From positions 1 to 21,413 of the forward strand of contig DLAF01000007.1 in assembly GCA_002492725.1 (NCBI GenBank): a stretch of 21,413 bases of DNA, read 5' to 3'. Positions 1 through 8,353 of the stretch are shown piece after piece; position 1 is the first letter of the stretch, and every line of letters starts with the position of its first letter. The notes beneath the pieces were generated by a model. It was not told the DNA's origin and did no database searches. It saw nothing but the letters and a program-made list of their open reading frames with translations. This DNA comes from Lachnospiraceae bacterium UBA7054 (lineage in GTDB: Bacteria; Bacillota; Clostridia; Lachnospirales; Lachnospiraceae). The position numbers and the translations under genes were made by a program.

Positions 1-29
1 ATCACTTGACAATATAGGGAGGGACTATT

Positions 30-305
30 ATGAAAAAAACAATCTTTAAATTATTTTCTTTTCTGTATTTTTCTATCTGTTTTTTTAATTTCTTTACGAT
101 CTATGCGTATGCTTACATTGATCCTTCCGCGGTCACGTATATCATTCAGGCCGTGGCAGCAGTATTCATTGCGCTGGGCGCGGTTCTTACCGTATTCCGG
201 CATCGAATCGCACAGTTTTTTAAGAAAAACAAGACAGAGGCAAAAAGGGAAATTCATGTGGAAGAAGATATTGTACTTGACGACGAAAAGGCAGAGGATA
301 AATAA
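30..305 (+). CDS. small membrane protein with AYIDPS motif, first gene of the choline operon
   Basis: A 91-residue protein of unknown function. The N-terminus (about residues 5-28) is a hydrophobic signal or signal-anchor segment ending in AYAYIDPSAVTYI. A second hydrophobic segment follows (about 36-56), and the tail (59-91) is highly charged and rich in Lys, Glu and Asp. The AYIDP motif just after the first hydrophobic segment recurs in short membrane proteins that I associate with surface polysaccharide clusters; this is recollection, not a search result. The start is supported by a GGGAGGG ribosome site about 7 bases upstream. Its TAA stop abuts the ATG of the YidC-fusion gene, so the two are very probably co-translated, and a small partner of the fusion protein is the simplest guess. 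No catalytic residue is visible. The gene is confident, the function is not. Confidence 0.8.
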   Translation: MKKTIFKLFSFLYFSICFFNFFTIYAYAYIDPSAVTYIIQAVAAVFIALGAVLTVFRHRIAQFFKKNKTEAKREIHVEEDIVLDDEKAEDK

Positions 306-2369
306 ATGATCGTACAGACAATTGGAAATCTGTTTGGTCAGATCATGTATGAATGCTATCGGATATTTCACAATTATGGCGTCAGCATCCTTATTTTTAC
401 TGTCATTACCAAACTCATTTTGATGCCAATTTCCATTCTGGTGCAGAAAAACTCCATCAAAATGGTAAAAATGTATCCGGAAATGAACCAGATCAAGGCA
501 AAATATTTCGGCAGCAAAGACCTGATTTCAGAAGAGCAGTACAAGCTCTATCAGAAAGAAAAGTATCATCCCATGCTGGATCTTTTGCCTGTTGTTTTGC
601 AGCTTGTGATTCTGATGGGCGTTGTGGACGTTATTTACAGACCCATCAGTCATTTACTTCAGCTTTCGAAAGAATGGATCGATGTCCTGACAGAAACCTA
701 CTGTGGGATGTCCGGTGTAAGTCCAAAAATCAGTTCGATTCAGGTACAGATTGTTGACAGCATACAAAATCCCGTCTATTTTGATGCCTACCGACAGGTT
801 GTGCCCGAAGAAATCCTGCACGCAATCGCGGGGATCGACATGCGCTTTCTGGGGATTGATCTGGGCGCCGTCCCTTCACAGGTATGGGGCATGACCATTA
901 TCATCCCGCTGCTGGCTGCTTTCAGCTCCTGGATCATGTGCTTTGCACAGAATAAAGTCAATGTACTGCAGGCGGAACAGGGAAAAGTCAATCAGCTCAC
1001 CACGCTTCTGATCTCTGTAGGCCTCTCCCTCTATCTGGGATTTTTTGTGCCGGCAGGCGTCGGGGTTTACTGGATCCTCAGCAACCTCGCAGCTATCTTG
1101 ACCTTGTTTTTGTTAAATGCCTGTATCAATCCAAAACGTTACATTGATTATGAGGCGCTGGCGGCAAGTAAGGCAGAACTGGAAAAGGTTCAAAAGTACA
1201 GCGGCTCCGTCACCAAAAAGGGACACGATCCATATGCCAAAAAGGAAGCAGAAGACTACAAACGGTTTCAGAAATACGGATTAAAGCAACTGGTATTCTA
1301 TTCCGAAAAAAACGGATTTTATAAATATTATCAAAATGTGATCGAAACAATCTTGAAAAAAACGGATATTACCATCCACTATGTGACGGGTGACCCCAAG
1401 GACGAGGTATTTGCACTGGCCAATGACAAATTCAGGGTTTACTACATCGGAGAAAATAAACTGATCATCCTGATGATGAAACTGGAAGCAGATATGGTCG
1501 TCATGACAATGCCGGATCTGCAAAAATACCATATCAAACGCTCTCTGGTGAAAGAAAATATTGAATATGTCTATCTGGATCACGGCATAGGAAGCGATAA
1601 TCTAATGCTGCGAAAGCATGCTCTGGATTACTTTGACACAATCTTTGCCTCCAATGAGATCGGTAAAGCGGAAATACGCGCGCAGGAACTCTGTTATGGA
1701 CTAAAGCCAAAAACCATTGTCGAATTTGGCTCCTGCCTGATTGACAATATGATCGAAGCGCATAAATCTGACAGCGCCTATCAAAATGAAAGACCAACGA
1801 TATTGATCGCACCTTCCTGGCAAGACGAAAATATTCTGGATCTGTGTATCCACGAGATATTAGATCATCTGTTGGGCAGGGGATGTCATGTAATCGTAAG
1901 GCCGCATCCGCAGTATGTACGGCACTTTGAAGATAAGCTGCGTCAATTATCCGCGCAATACGCTGATAAAAAGGATTTTGAGCTGCAGATGGACTTTTCC
2001 TCCAATGAAACGGTGTTCCGGGCGGATATTTTAATAACGGACTGGTCTAGTATCGCCTACGAATACTCTTTTACCACCTTAAAACCGACGCTTTTCATCA
2101 ATACGCCGATGAAAGTTATGAATCCGGATTATGAAGAAATTGGCGTCGTACCTTTTGATATTGAGATTCGAAACAAGATCGGCATTTCCATTGATATCGA
2201 CAGATTAGCGAAAATAAATGCTCTCACAGAAACCTTATTAAACGACAAAATGTTTGCAAAGGAAGAGATGGAAAAGACGCGTGCAAAATATTTATACCAT
2301 GTAGGGACAAGCGGAGAAATCGGCGCAAAATATATAATCCGAAAACTGATTGAATATTCAAAACGATGA
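306..2369 (+). CDS. YidC/Oxa1-type insertase fused to CDP-glycerol-type glycerophosphotransferase
   Basis: A 687-residue two-domain protein. Residues about 1-280 are a YidC/Oxa1 domain with several membrane segments: NYGVSILIFTVITKLILMPI carries the family's basic groove residue as Lys36, then come the cytoplasmic EEQYKLYQKEKYHPMLDLLP stretch and a C-terminal VGVYWILSNLAAIL helix. A Lys-rich linker (about 280-320) leads to a domain of the TagB/TagF CDP-alditol phosphotransferase family. There LDHG (His426) and VRPHP (His534) match the two catalytic histidine motifs and ITDWSS (Asp579) the nucleotide-binding motif. Both halves look complete. TagF-like enzymes normally extend polyglycerol phosphate from CDP-glycerol at the inner membrane face. 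Next to LicA and LicC homologues, CDP-choline is an alternative donor, which is inference. The start abuts the preceding stop. The 31-base gap to the kinase gene indicates one operon. Confidence 0.88.
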   Translation: MIVQTIGNLFGQIMYECYRIFHNYGVSILIFTVITKLILMPISILVQKNSIKMVKMYPEMNQIKAKYFGSKDLISEEQYKLYQKEKYHPMLDLLPVVLQLVILMGVVDVIYRPISHLLQLSKEWIDVLTETYCGMSGVSPKISSIQVQIVDSIQNPVYFDAYRQVVPEEILHAIAGIDMRFLGIDLGAVPSQVWGMTIIIPLLAAFSSWIMCFAQNKVNVLQAEQGKVNQLTTLLISVGLSLYLGFFVPAGVGVYWILSNLAAILTLFLLNACINPKRYIDYEALAASKAELEKVQKYSGSVTKKGHDPYAKKEAEDYKRFQKYGLKQLVFYSEKNGFYKYYQNVIETILKKTDITIHYVTGDPKDEVFALANDKFRVYYIGENKLIILMMKLEADMVVMTMPDLQKYHIKRSLVKENIEYVYLDHGIGSDNLMLRKHALDYFDTIFASNEIGKAEIRAQELCYGLKPKTIVEFGSCLIDNMIEAHKSDSAYQNERPTILIAPSWQDENILDLCIHEILDHLLGRGCHVIVRPHPQYVRHFEDKLRQLSAQYADKKDFELQMDFSSNETVFRADILITDWSSIAYEYSFTTLKPTLFINTPMKVMNPDYEEIGVVPFDIEIRNKIGISIDIDRLAKINALTETLLNDKMFAKEEMEKTRAKYLYHVGTSGEIGAKYIIRKLIEYSKR

Positions 2370-2400
2370 AACGGGCAAAAACGCTTAAGAGGAAACTAAA

Positions 2401-3339
2401 ATGGCCAAAAACGGCGATACGTTGGACACCACAAATCAGCTTAATAGTGAAGCCATCCGATTAATCAGCGAAACGCTGCATATACCTTATACGGCGATAA
2501 AAAATATCTCCATACTGAAAAAAGGAATGACAAACCGCTCCTTTCTGTTTTCCTGTGAACAAAAGAAATACATCATAAGGATTCCCGGAGAGGGAACAGG
2601 CCGACTCATTGACCGCAGCCAGGAGTACAAAGTTTATCAAGCCCTAAACGGTAAGGGAATCAGTGATTCTGTCATTTATATAAATCCTGTAGACGGCTAT
2701 AAGATCACAGAATTTATTCCCGGAGCAAGATGCTGCGATCCCTACTGCGCGGATGATGTGCTAAAGTGTATGAATAAACTGAGAACTTTACACGAAATGT
2801 GCTTGAAAACTACCCACCGATTCAATTTGTTTGAAAAAATAAATCTTTATGAATCGTTTTGGAACGGTAAACCGTCTGTATATCAAGACTATGAGGAAAC
2901 CAAAAATAATATCCTGAAATTAAAACCATTTATTGACGGCTTACAAACCGAAGAATGTCTGACGCATATTGATGCCGTACCGGACAATTTTCTACTGGTA
3001 AAAGATGCGGCCGGAACAGAAGAGGTCATCCTGATTGACTGGGAATACGCCGGAATGCAGGATCCCCATGTGGATCTGGCAATGTTTAGTATCTACTCCT
3101 TTTATGATCGGGAACGGATTGACCGGTTGATCGATATTTACTTTCAGCAGTCCTGCGAACAGAACATAAGAACAAAAATATACTGCTATGTTGCCATCTG
3201 CGGACTCCTTTGGAGCAATTGGTGCGAATATAAGCGCAATCTGGGCGTAGAGTTTGGCGAATACTCTCTAAGACAGTACCGCTATGCAAAAGAATATTAT
3301 CGCATTGCCCGCGAAGCAATGGAGGATACCTTATCATGA
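2401..3339 (+). CDS. licA: choline kinase, LicA-type
   Basis: A 312-residue aminoglycoside/choline kinase-fold phosphotransferase, predicted to make phosphocholine from choline and ATP in the cytoplasm. The Brenner-type catalytic loop reads HIDAVPDNF, with His189, catalytic Asp191 and Asn196. The metal-binding motif reads LIDWEYAG, with Asp213, followed by DPHVDLAMF. The N-lobe segment SILKKGMTNRSFLF resembles the nucleotide-binding loop of LicA enzymes. Length is normal for LicA. The start has an AGAGGA ribosome site at suitable spacing. The stop overlaps the next ATG (ATGA), indicating translational coupling to the cytidylyltransferase. That partner strongly favours choline over other substrates, although ethanolamine or another amino alcohol cannot be excluded from sequence alone. 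Confidence 0.88.
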   Translation: MAKNGDTLDTTNQLNSEAIRLISETLHIPYTAIKNISILKKGMTNRSFLFSCEQKKYIIRIPGEGTGRLIDRSQEYKVYQALNGKGISDSVIYINPVDGYKITEFIPGARCCDPYCADDVLKCMNKLRTLHEMCLKTTHRFNLFEKINLYESFWNGKPSVYQDYEETKNNILKLKPFIDGLQTEECLTHIDAVPDNFLLVKDAAGTEEVILIDWEYAGMQDPHVDLAMFSIYSFYDRERIDRLIDIYFQQSCEQNIRTKIYCYVAICGLLWSNWCEYKRNLGVEFGEYSLRQYRYAKEYYRIAREAMEDTLS

Positions 3340-4058
3340 ATACGGTAAAACGGGCCGTGATCATGGCAGCCGGAGAGGGAAGGCGCATGCACCCGGTCAC
3401 GCTGCGCACACCGAAGCCTCTGGTGCGGGTGAACGGAACACGCATGATTGATTCCGTTATCAAGGCGCTGCGTCAAAACGAAATACAGGAAATTTATCTT
3501 GTGGTTGGCTACCTGAAGGAACAGTTTGCAGCTTTAAAACAGGACTACCCGGAGATAACACTGATTGAAAATCCGTACTACAGGTCCTGTAATAATATTT
3601 CTTCCCTATATGCCGCGCGAGATTACTTGGAAGAATCCATGATTCTGGATGGTGACCAGCTAATCTTTGAACCCGCAGTTTTGCACAAAGAATTTGAACG
3701 ATCCGGATATAACTGCATTTGGACAACGCAGCCGACAACCGAATGGCTTTTATCACTCCGAGATGGCATCGTATGCGGCTGCAGCCGAACCGGCGGAATG
3801 GAAGGCTGGCAGTTATACAGTGTTTCCAGATGGACGAAACAAGATGGACAAAAATTAAAAAAGTATTTAGAGCAAGAATTTGCGGTAAAGGGAAACCATC
3901 GGATTTACTGGGATGATGTGCCTCTTTTTTGCTATCCGACAGAATTTCAATTGGGGATCACAGAAATGAAACGAGGAGACATTATAGAAATAGACGATCT
4001 GGAGGAATTGGCTGCTATAGATCATAGCTATCAAACGTATTTGACAGGGGTAGAGTAA
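3336..4058 (+). CDS. licC: phosphocholine cytidylyltransferase, LicC-type
   Basis: A 240-residue nucleotidyltransferase predicted to make CDP-choline from CTP and phosphocholine. The N-terminus has the family signature AAGEGRRMHP then TPKPLV, with Lys27 in the expected catalytic position. The magnesium-binding motif is ILDGD (Asp105, Asp107). Several stretches resemble pneumococcal LicC as I remember it: VVGYLKEQF, NPYYRSCNNISSLY, TTEWLLSL, YWDDVP and IIEIDDLEEL. This makes LicC more likely than a generic sugar-1-phosphate nucleotidyltransferase. It is translationally coupled to licA by a 4-base overlap, and its stop abuts the GTG of the transporter gene. Confidence 0.88.
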   Translation: MNTVKRAVIMAAGEGRRMHPVTLRTPKPLVRVNGTRMIDSVIKALRQNEIQEIYLVVGYLKEQFAALKQDYPEITLIENPYYRSCNNISSLYAARDYLEESMILDGDQLIFEPAVLHKEFERSGYNCIWTTQPTTEWLLSLRDGIVCGCSRTGGMEGWQLYSVSRWTKQDGQKLKKYLEQEFAVKGNHRIYWDDVPLFCYPTEFQLGITEMKRGDIIEIDDLEELAAIDHSYQTYLTGVE

Positions 4059-5558
4059 GTGAAAAAAAGGATTGATTGGCTGATAACGCTATTGCCGTTT
4101 GGAAGTATATTGGTATTGTGTCTGTTATTTATGATATTTCCAACCCGGGCAAATGAAATTTTGAGCCGCATACGCTTCTTTTTCGGCGATACGCTGGGAA
4201 GTTATTATTTGGTCATCGGCTTGGTGATTTTTGTGCTCTCTATCTTTTTAGCATGCTCTAAATACGGAAAGATCGTACTTGGAAAACAGGATGAAAAGCC
4301 GAAGTACAGCTTTCTTTCCTGGGGCGCTATGATGTTTACCTGCGGATTGGCGGCAGATATTTTATTTTACTCTTTTGCGGAATGGATCATGTATGCCTCA
4401 GACCCCCATATTGCAGAATTGGGAAGCATTCAGGAATGGGCCGGTGTCTTTCCCATATTTCATTGGAGCTTTATCCCTTGGAGCTTTTATTTGGTACTGG
4501 CGGTGGCATTTGGATTTATGCTACATGTCCGGCAGAGAGACAGGCAAAAATATTCGGAAGCCTGCCGTCCGGCTCTGGGACGGCATACGGACGGCATCCC
4601 CGGAAGAATTATTGATCTGCTGGCCGTCTTTGCCTTAATCGCCGGAACCGCAACCACATTCAGCGTAGCGACACCCTTAATGGCAAGCGCCATCAATCAT
4701 TTATTTCACCTTAACATGGACACACGGACGGTAACGATCGTAATTTTGATCATTACCTGTATGATCTATACCTATTCTCTTCTTCATGGCTTTAAGGGAA
4801 TCAGCGTTTTGGCTAACTTATGTATTATTTTATTTTTTTCGCTGCTTGCCTATGTGCTGCTCTTTTGTGGGGAAACAAAGTACATCATAGAAACAGGTCT
4901 GTCCAGCCTCGGAAAGATGATACAAAACTTTCCTGAACTTTCCACCTATACGGATCCGCAGAGAACGACTTCATTTCCACAGAATTGGACTATCTATTAT
5001 TGGGCGTACTGGATGGTTTGGTGCGTAGCCGCTCCGTTTTTTATCGGAAATATCTCCAAAGGAAGAACCGTCAGACAGACGATTTGCGGAGGCTATCTGT
5101 TTGGTGTCGGATCCACGATCTTAAGCTTTATCATTTTGGGAAATTATTCAATGGGAATGCAGCTTTCCGGAAAGGCTGCGTTTCTGGCGATATATCAGGA
5201 GACGGGCAATCTGTATGAGCTGATCATATCCATGATCCGTTCCATGCCGCTGTCTTCTCTGGTTTTAGTTTTATTACTGATTACGATGGTAGCGTTTTAT
5301 GCAACATCATTTGATTCCATCGCTCTGATCGCCTCCTGTTACAGCTATCGAAAACTAAATACCAATGAACAGCCACACAAACTGATTCAGCTGATGTGGT
5401 GTATTCTTTTGATCCTGCTTCCGATCGCCTTTGTCTTTTCGGAAAGCTCCATGAGCAATCTGCAATCGGTTAGCATTATTGCCGCTTTTCCAATAGGAAT
5501 TGTGATATTATTGATTGTTTATAGTTTTTTAAAAGACGCAAAGGAATATACCAAATAA
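4059..5558 (+). CDS. BCCT-family transporter, probable choline importer
   Basis: A 499-residue polytopic membrane protein with about 12 hydrophobic segments, typical of the betaine/choline/carnitine transporter family. The family's tryptophan-rich signature is present as YYWAYWMVWCVAAPFFIGN (Trp315 begins the Trp cluster) followed by ISKGRTVRQ. WSFIPWSFYLVLAVAFGF matches another conserved segment. The unwound-helix motif, GMGIG or GMGID in characterised members, is degenerate here as GLAAD; its terminal Asp is the state found in proton-coupled members. Translation starts at GTG directly after the licC stop, with GGGG and GAG purine tracts just upstream. In this operon it would supply choline to the kinase, the role LicB plays in pneumococcus and Haemophilus. 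The substrate is inferred from context. No terminator is visible before the convergent gene. Confidence 0.88.
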   Translation: MKKRIDWLITLLPFGSILVLCLLFMIFPTRANEILSRIRFFFGDTLGSYYLVIGLVIFVLSIFLACSKYGKIVLGKQDEKPKYSFLSWGAMMFTCGLAADILFYSFAEWIMYASDPHIAELGSIQEWAGVFPIFHWSFIPWSFYLVLAVAFGFMLHVRQRDRQKYSEACRPALGRHTDGIPGRIIDLLAVFALIAGTATTFSVATPLMASAINHLFHLNMDTRTVTIVILIITCMIYTYSLLHGFKGISVLANLCIILFFSLLAYVLLFCGETKYIIETGLSSLGKMIQNFPELSTYTDPQRTTSFPQNWTIYYWAYWMVWCVAAPFFIGNISKGRTVRQTICGGYLFGVGSTILSFIILGNYSMGMQLSGKAAFLAIYQETGNLYELIISMIRSMPLSSLVLVLLLITMVAFYATSFDSIALIASCYSYRKLNTNEQPHKLIQLMWCILLILLPIAFVFSESSMSNLQSVSIIAAFPIGIVILLIVYSFLKDAKEYTK

Positions 5559-5566
5559 AAGAGATT

Positions 5567-7159
5567 TTAACTTTGCGGATGATTCCCTTTTCGCAGCAGA
5601 TACTCTCCCGCCCCCAGCAGCATAAACACAAACGGCGTGCAGCATACCTGCTGGTAGCAGAAAAAGTTGTATGCCATATAGGACACTACCGAAGCCGCTG
5701 CCCCCGCAAGCAGATATTCCTGCCGCCAGGCTTTTAAAAATCTCCTGATGGCCGTGACAAAAATACCGATATAAGAAGCGGCGCCCAAAATTCCTGTATT
5801 GACCAAGACAGTCATCCATTCATTATGTGCGTTGGTAAGCATCTTATCTCCCCAGAGCAGATTGACTTCCTCCCCGTGAGCCGCCATCGTATAACTGCCA
5901 AAGCAGTCAGGCCCCACGCCAAACAGCTTATGTATCAGACTCTCCCCTGCAAAAACTTTCACAGCGAAGCTCCAAATCCGTCCCCTGCCGTTGCCCCAGG
6001 CGTCATTCCAGTTAAAATAGGACACCGAGCCAAGTACCTCGCCAAGTCTTCCCGGGATAACACCTTTCGTCTGCAAAACGATCAGCCCTGCCATCACGAG
6101 CACCCCTGCTGCTGCCAAAACCACCACCGCACGCTTCACCAAAGTCATTCGCACGGCAGAATATGGCTTGTTCCTTCTTACATACAGAAAAATATCCCAA
6201 ACGATGCAAAGCCCCAAAAGTACCCAGGTACTCCTGCCCTCCAACATAAATTTCGTGATAAAGTCATATTCCAGATCGGGGTTTGGACGCATCTGCATCA
6301 AAAACCCCATCACTTTGCCCGCCGCAAAAAAGAAGGTACAGACTTCCGCAAAACGGTTTATCGTCCCTCGCCCGTCTAAACAGAGCAGAAAATAGATGAG
6401 CATAAAGCCCGCAAAGGCAAAATAAGCGCTGTCGCTGTTCTGCGTTACAAGGGAAGCAAAGCCTGCCGCCATATAAACACCGCCCAGAATCCGCCACCGC
6501 TTTTTTTCCGCAAACAGAAAAACCGCCACGCCCACGGGCAGCGCCACCACAAGAAAGCTCGCATACCAGGTCGCCTGTCCCATGGTTGAAAGAAACTGCG
6601 CCATCTGATAGCCCTCAAGCCCCTCATAAAATCCGATCGGATCGATCATCAGCCGATGCAGGATCCCAATCACAAACACCACAAAAGCCGACCCGCAAAA
6701 GGCACCTAAGATAACGCGGTAATAACGCCCAAACCGTGACACGGCAAAATATATGAGCACAAAACTAAGCTGAGACATCCATCCCATGTTCCAGCCAAAA
6801 CTCCCCCACAAAGCATCTTCATAGAATCCTCCCGAAACGACTGCAATCGTCGAAAATAACAGATAAGCAAACGCAAAGCCATCCGTAACGGACAGCAGCC
6901 ACGGCTTTTTTTGCCATATCATATTGATGATATAACAGATCCCCAGCAGAAGAAACAGGGAAAACCCAATGGACATAACAAGCCTGTACGCTTCAAACTT
7001 GGCATTTCCAATCTGATGATAGCCGTCCTTCGCATAAAAAGAAACTGCCACGCACATGGCGATCATTGTTGCCGCCAGCACAAATTCCATCGCCGGCGTA
7101 ACAATCAGCCACTCTGAGACGGTGGAAGAAGTATTCGCCTTTTTGATCTTATTGCTCAT
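5567..7159 (-). CDS. O-antigen ligase/polymerase-like polytopic membrane protein
   Basis: A 530-residue protein with roughly a dozen membrane segments and a large loop before the C-terminal helices. AHNEWMTVLVNTGILGAASY (His445) matches the hallmark of the Wzy/WaaL ligase-polymerase superfamily. Members join or polymerise lipid-linked glycans on the outer membrane face. In a Gram-positive, attachment or polymerisation of a surface polysaccharide or glycolipid is the likely role, with unknown substrate. I chose the second Met (7159), which has an AAAGGG ribosome site about 10 bases upstream. An in-frame Met 12 codons earlier lacks one. The gene converges on the choline operon, whose stop is only 8 bases away. 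It lies 103 bases downstream of the AI-2E-family gene and could belong to the same transcript. Confidence 0.82.
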   Translation of the reverse strand: MSNKIKKANTSSTVSEWLIVTPAMEFVLAATMIAMCVAVSFYAKDGYHQIGNAKFEAYRLVMSIGFSLFLLLGICYIINMIWQKKPWLLSVTDGFAFAYLLFSTIAVVSGGFYEDALWGSFGWNMGWMSQLSFVLIYFAVSRFGRYYRVILGAFCGSAFVVFVIGILHRLMIDPIGFYEGLEGYQMAQFLSTMGQATWYASFLVVALPVGVAVFLFAEKKRWRILGGVYMAAGFASLVTQNSDSAYFAFAGFMLIYFLLCLDGRGTINRFAEVCTFFFAAGKVMGFLMQMRPNPDLEYDFITKFMLEGRSTWVLLGLCIVWDIFLYVRRNKPYSAVRMTLVKRAVVVLAAAGVLVMAGLIVLQTKGVIPGRLGEVLGSVSYFNWNDAWGNGRGRIWSFAVKVFAGESLIHKLFGVGPDCFGSYTMAAHGEEVNLLWGDKMLTNAHNEWMTVLVNTGILGAASYIGIFVTAIRRFLKAWRQEYLLAGAAASVVSYMAYNFFCYQQVCCTPFVFMLLGAGEYLLRKGNHPQS

Positions 7160-7262
7160 ATATGGTGTACCCTTTCTGTCTTTCTTCTGAGGCATTTACT
7201 GACCCAAATATTCACGTTCTCCGCATAATGTCACGCTTTTGCGCACATTTATCCCGCGCCTT

Positions 7263-8333
7263 TTATCTTACCGCACATTCGGAGGGTTCGTCAATTTTCT
7301 GTTCCGATTTCTCTCTCTTTTTTAAAATCTCGCAGATCACAATCAGCGCAAGCGGCCCCTTCACAATACCGCCCACGCCAAACAGCTTCACCCCCGCATA
7401 AACCGCAAAGAGAATATAAATCGGCGAAATCCCCATCTTATTCCCGATCAGGCGGGGCTCTAAAAGCTCCCTCACCAGAATACAGGCCCCATAAAGAACA
7501 AGACATACCGCCATCAAGCCATACCGTTCATTCAAAAGATGCCAAACCGACAGCGGCACCAGCACGATCCCCGTTCCGATAAAGGGCAGCATGTCCAAAA
7601 ATCCCGCCAAAATGCCAAAAAACACACCGCCTTCCACTCCCGCCACAGACAGGGTGATACTCGCAAGCGTGGCAATGATGACAAGAATCACACCCTGCGC
7701 TTTAAAAAAGGTAGTAATGTAGGAAAGGACACCCTCAAAAGCGGTCCACAAAAAGGCAACACTCTCCTCACCCTTCAGCCAGTCAACCATCCCCGTATAA
7801 TCTTTTTCCAAAAGGAACACCGCAATACAGGTGATTGCCAAAAAGCCAACCGTTGAAAGAAGCCCCTTAAAACAGCTGTAAGAGGAGGAGATAAGCTGCG
7901 GCGCCACCTGAATCTGCACATTTTCCATAATAACGTTCATCTGCTCAATAATATAAGTCTCAATCCGCTCTCCCTCCCAGCCGAATTTGCCATCCAGCCG
8001 GCAGCAGCAGTTGTGAAAAAAGATTTCCGCCTGCTGCCCTACCTGACTGCAAAACGCGGGCAGTCCCTCTAACTGTTCCACACAAAAGGAAAACCCCGCC
8101 CACAGCCCCAGACTCACTAACAGCAAAAAGGGCAGAATGATCCCCACCGCCAGATATTTTTTCCGCACGGGTATCCTTTTCTGCACCCGTTCCAATGTGG
8201 GGTAAAGTAAAGTGATCAGCACAAAGGCCAAAAGAAAGGGTGCCGCCAGACCAAAGAGATAACGAAAAAAAAACCACACGAGCACGGTGACGACACAGAC
8301 TTTTATCAGTTTATTTTTGAAAAAAGCATCCAT
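7263..8333 (-). CDS. AI-2E family (PF01594) membrane protein, YtvI-like
   Basis: A 356-residue membrane protein of the AI-2E exporter/PerM family, here closest in feel to the sporulation-associated YtvI group of Firmicutes. It has two N-terminal hydrophobic segments (about 12-45 and 60-80), a soluble amphipathic middle (about 85-150) and a cluster of C-terminal helices. The family signature is visible as GILAGFLDMLPFIGTGIVLVP and then LVRELLEPRLIGNKMGI. Family proteins are variously proposed to export signals or ions; no substrate can be read from this sequence. The start has a poor ribosome site, and the gene begins 20 bases after the pseudouridine synthase stop, so translational coupling is likely. 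Confidence 0.85.
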   Translation of the reverse strand: MDAFFKNKLIKVCVVTVLVWFFFRYLFGLAAPFLLAFVLITLLYPTLERVQKRIPVRKKYLAVGIILPFLLLVSLGLWAGFSFCVEQLEGLPAFCSQVGQQAEIFFHNCCCRLDGKFGWEGERIETYIIEQMNVIMENVQIQVAPQLISSSYSCFKGLLSTVGFLAITCIAVFLLEKDYTGMVDWLKGEESVAFLWTAFEGVLSYITTFFKAQGVILVIIATLASITLSVAGVEGGVFFGILAGFLDMLPFIGTGIVLVPLSVWHLLNERYGLMAVCLVLYGACILVRELLEPRLIGNKMGISPIYILFAVYAGVKLFGVGGIVKGPLALIVICEILKKREKSEQKIDEPSECAVR

Positions 8334-8353
8334 GCTTTTAGTATGTATCTTTT

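Noticed and set aside
6..11. TTGACA near the start of the window, possible -35 of the choline operon
   Set aside because: A -10 at proper spacing would fall on the start codon of the first gene, and the ribosome site lies between, so it is not a usable promoter.
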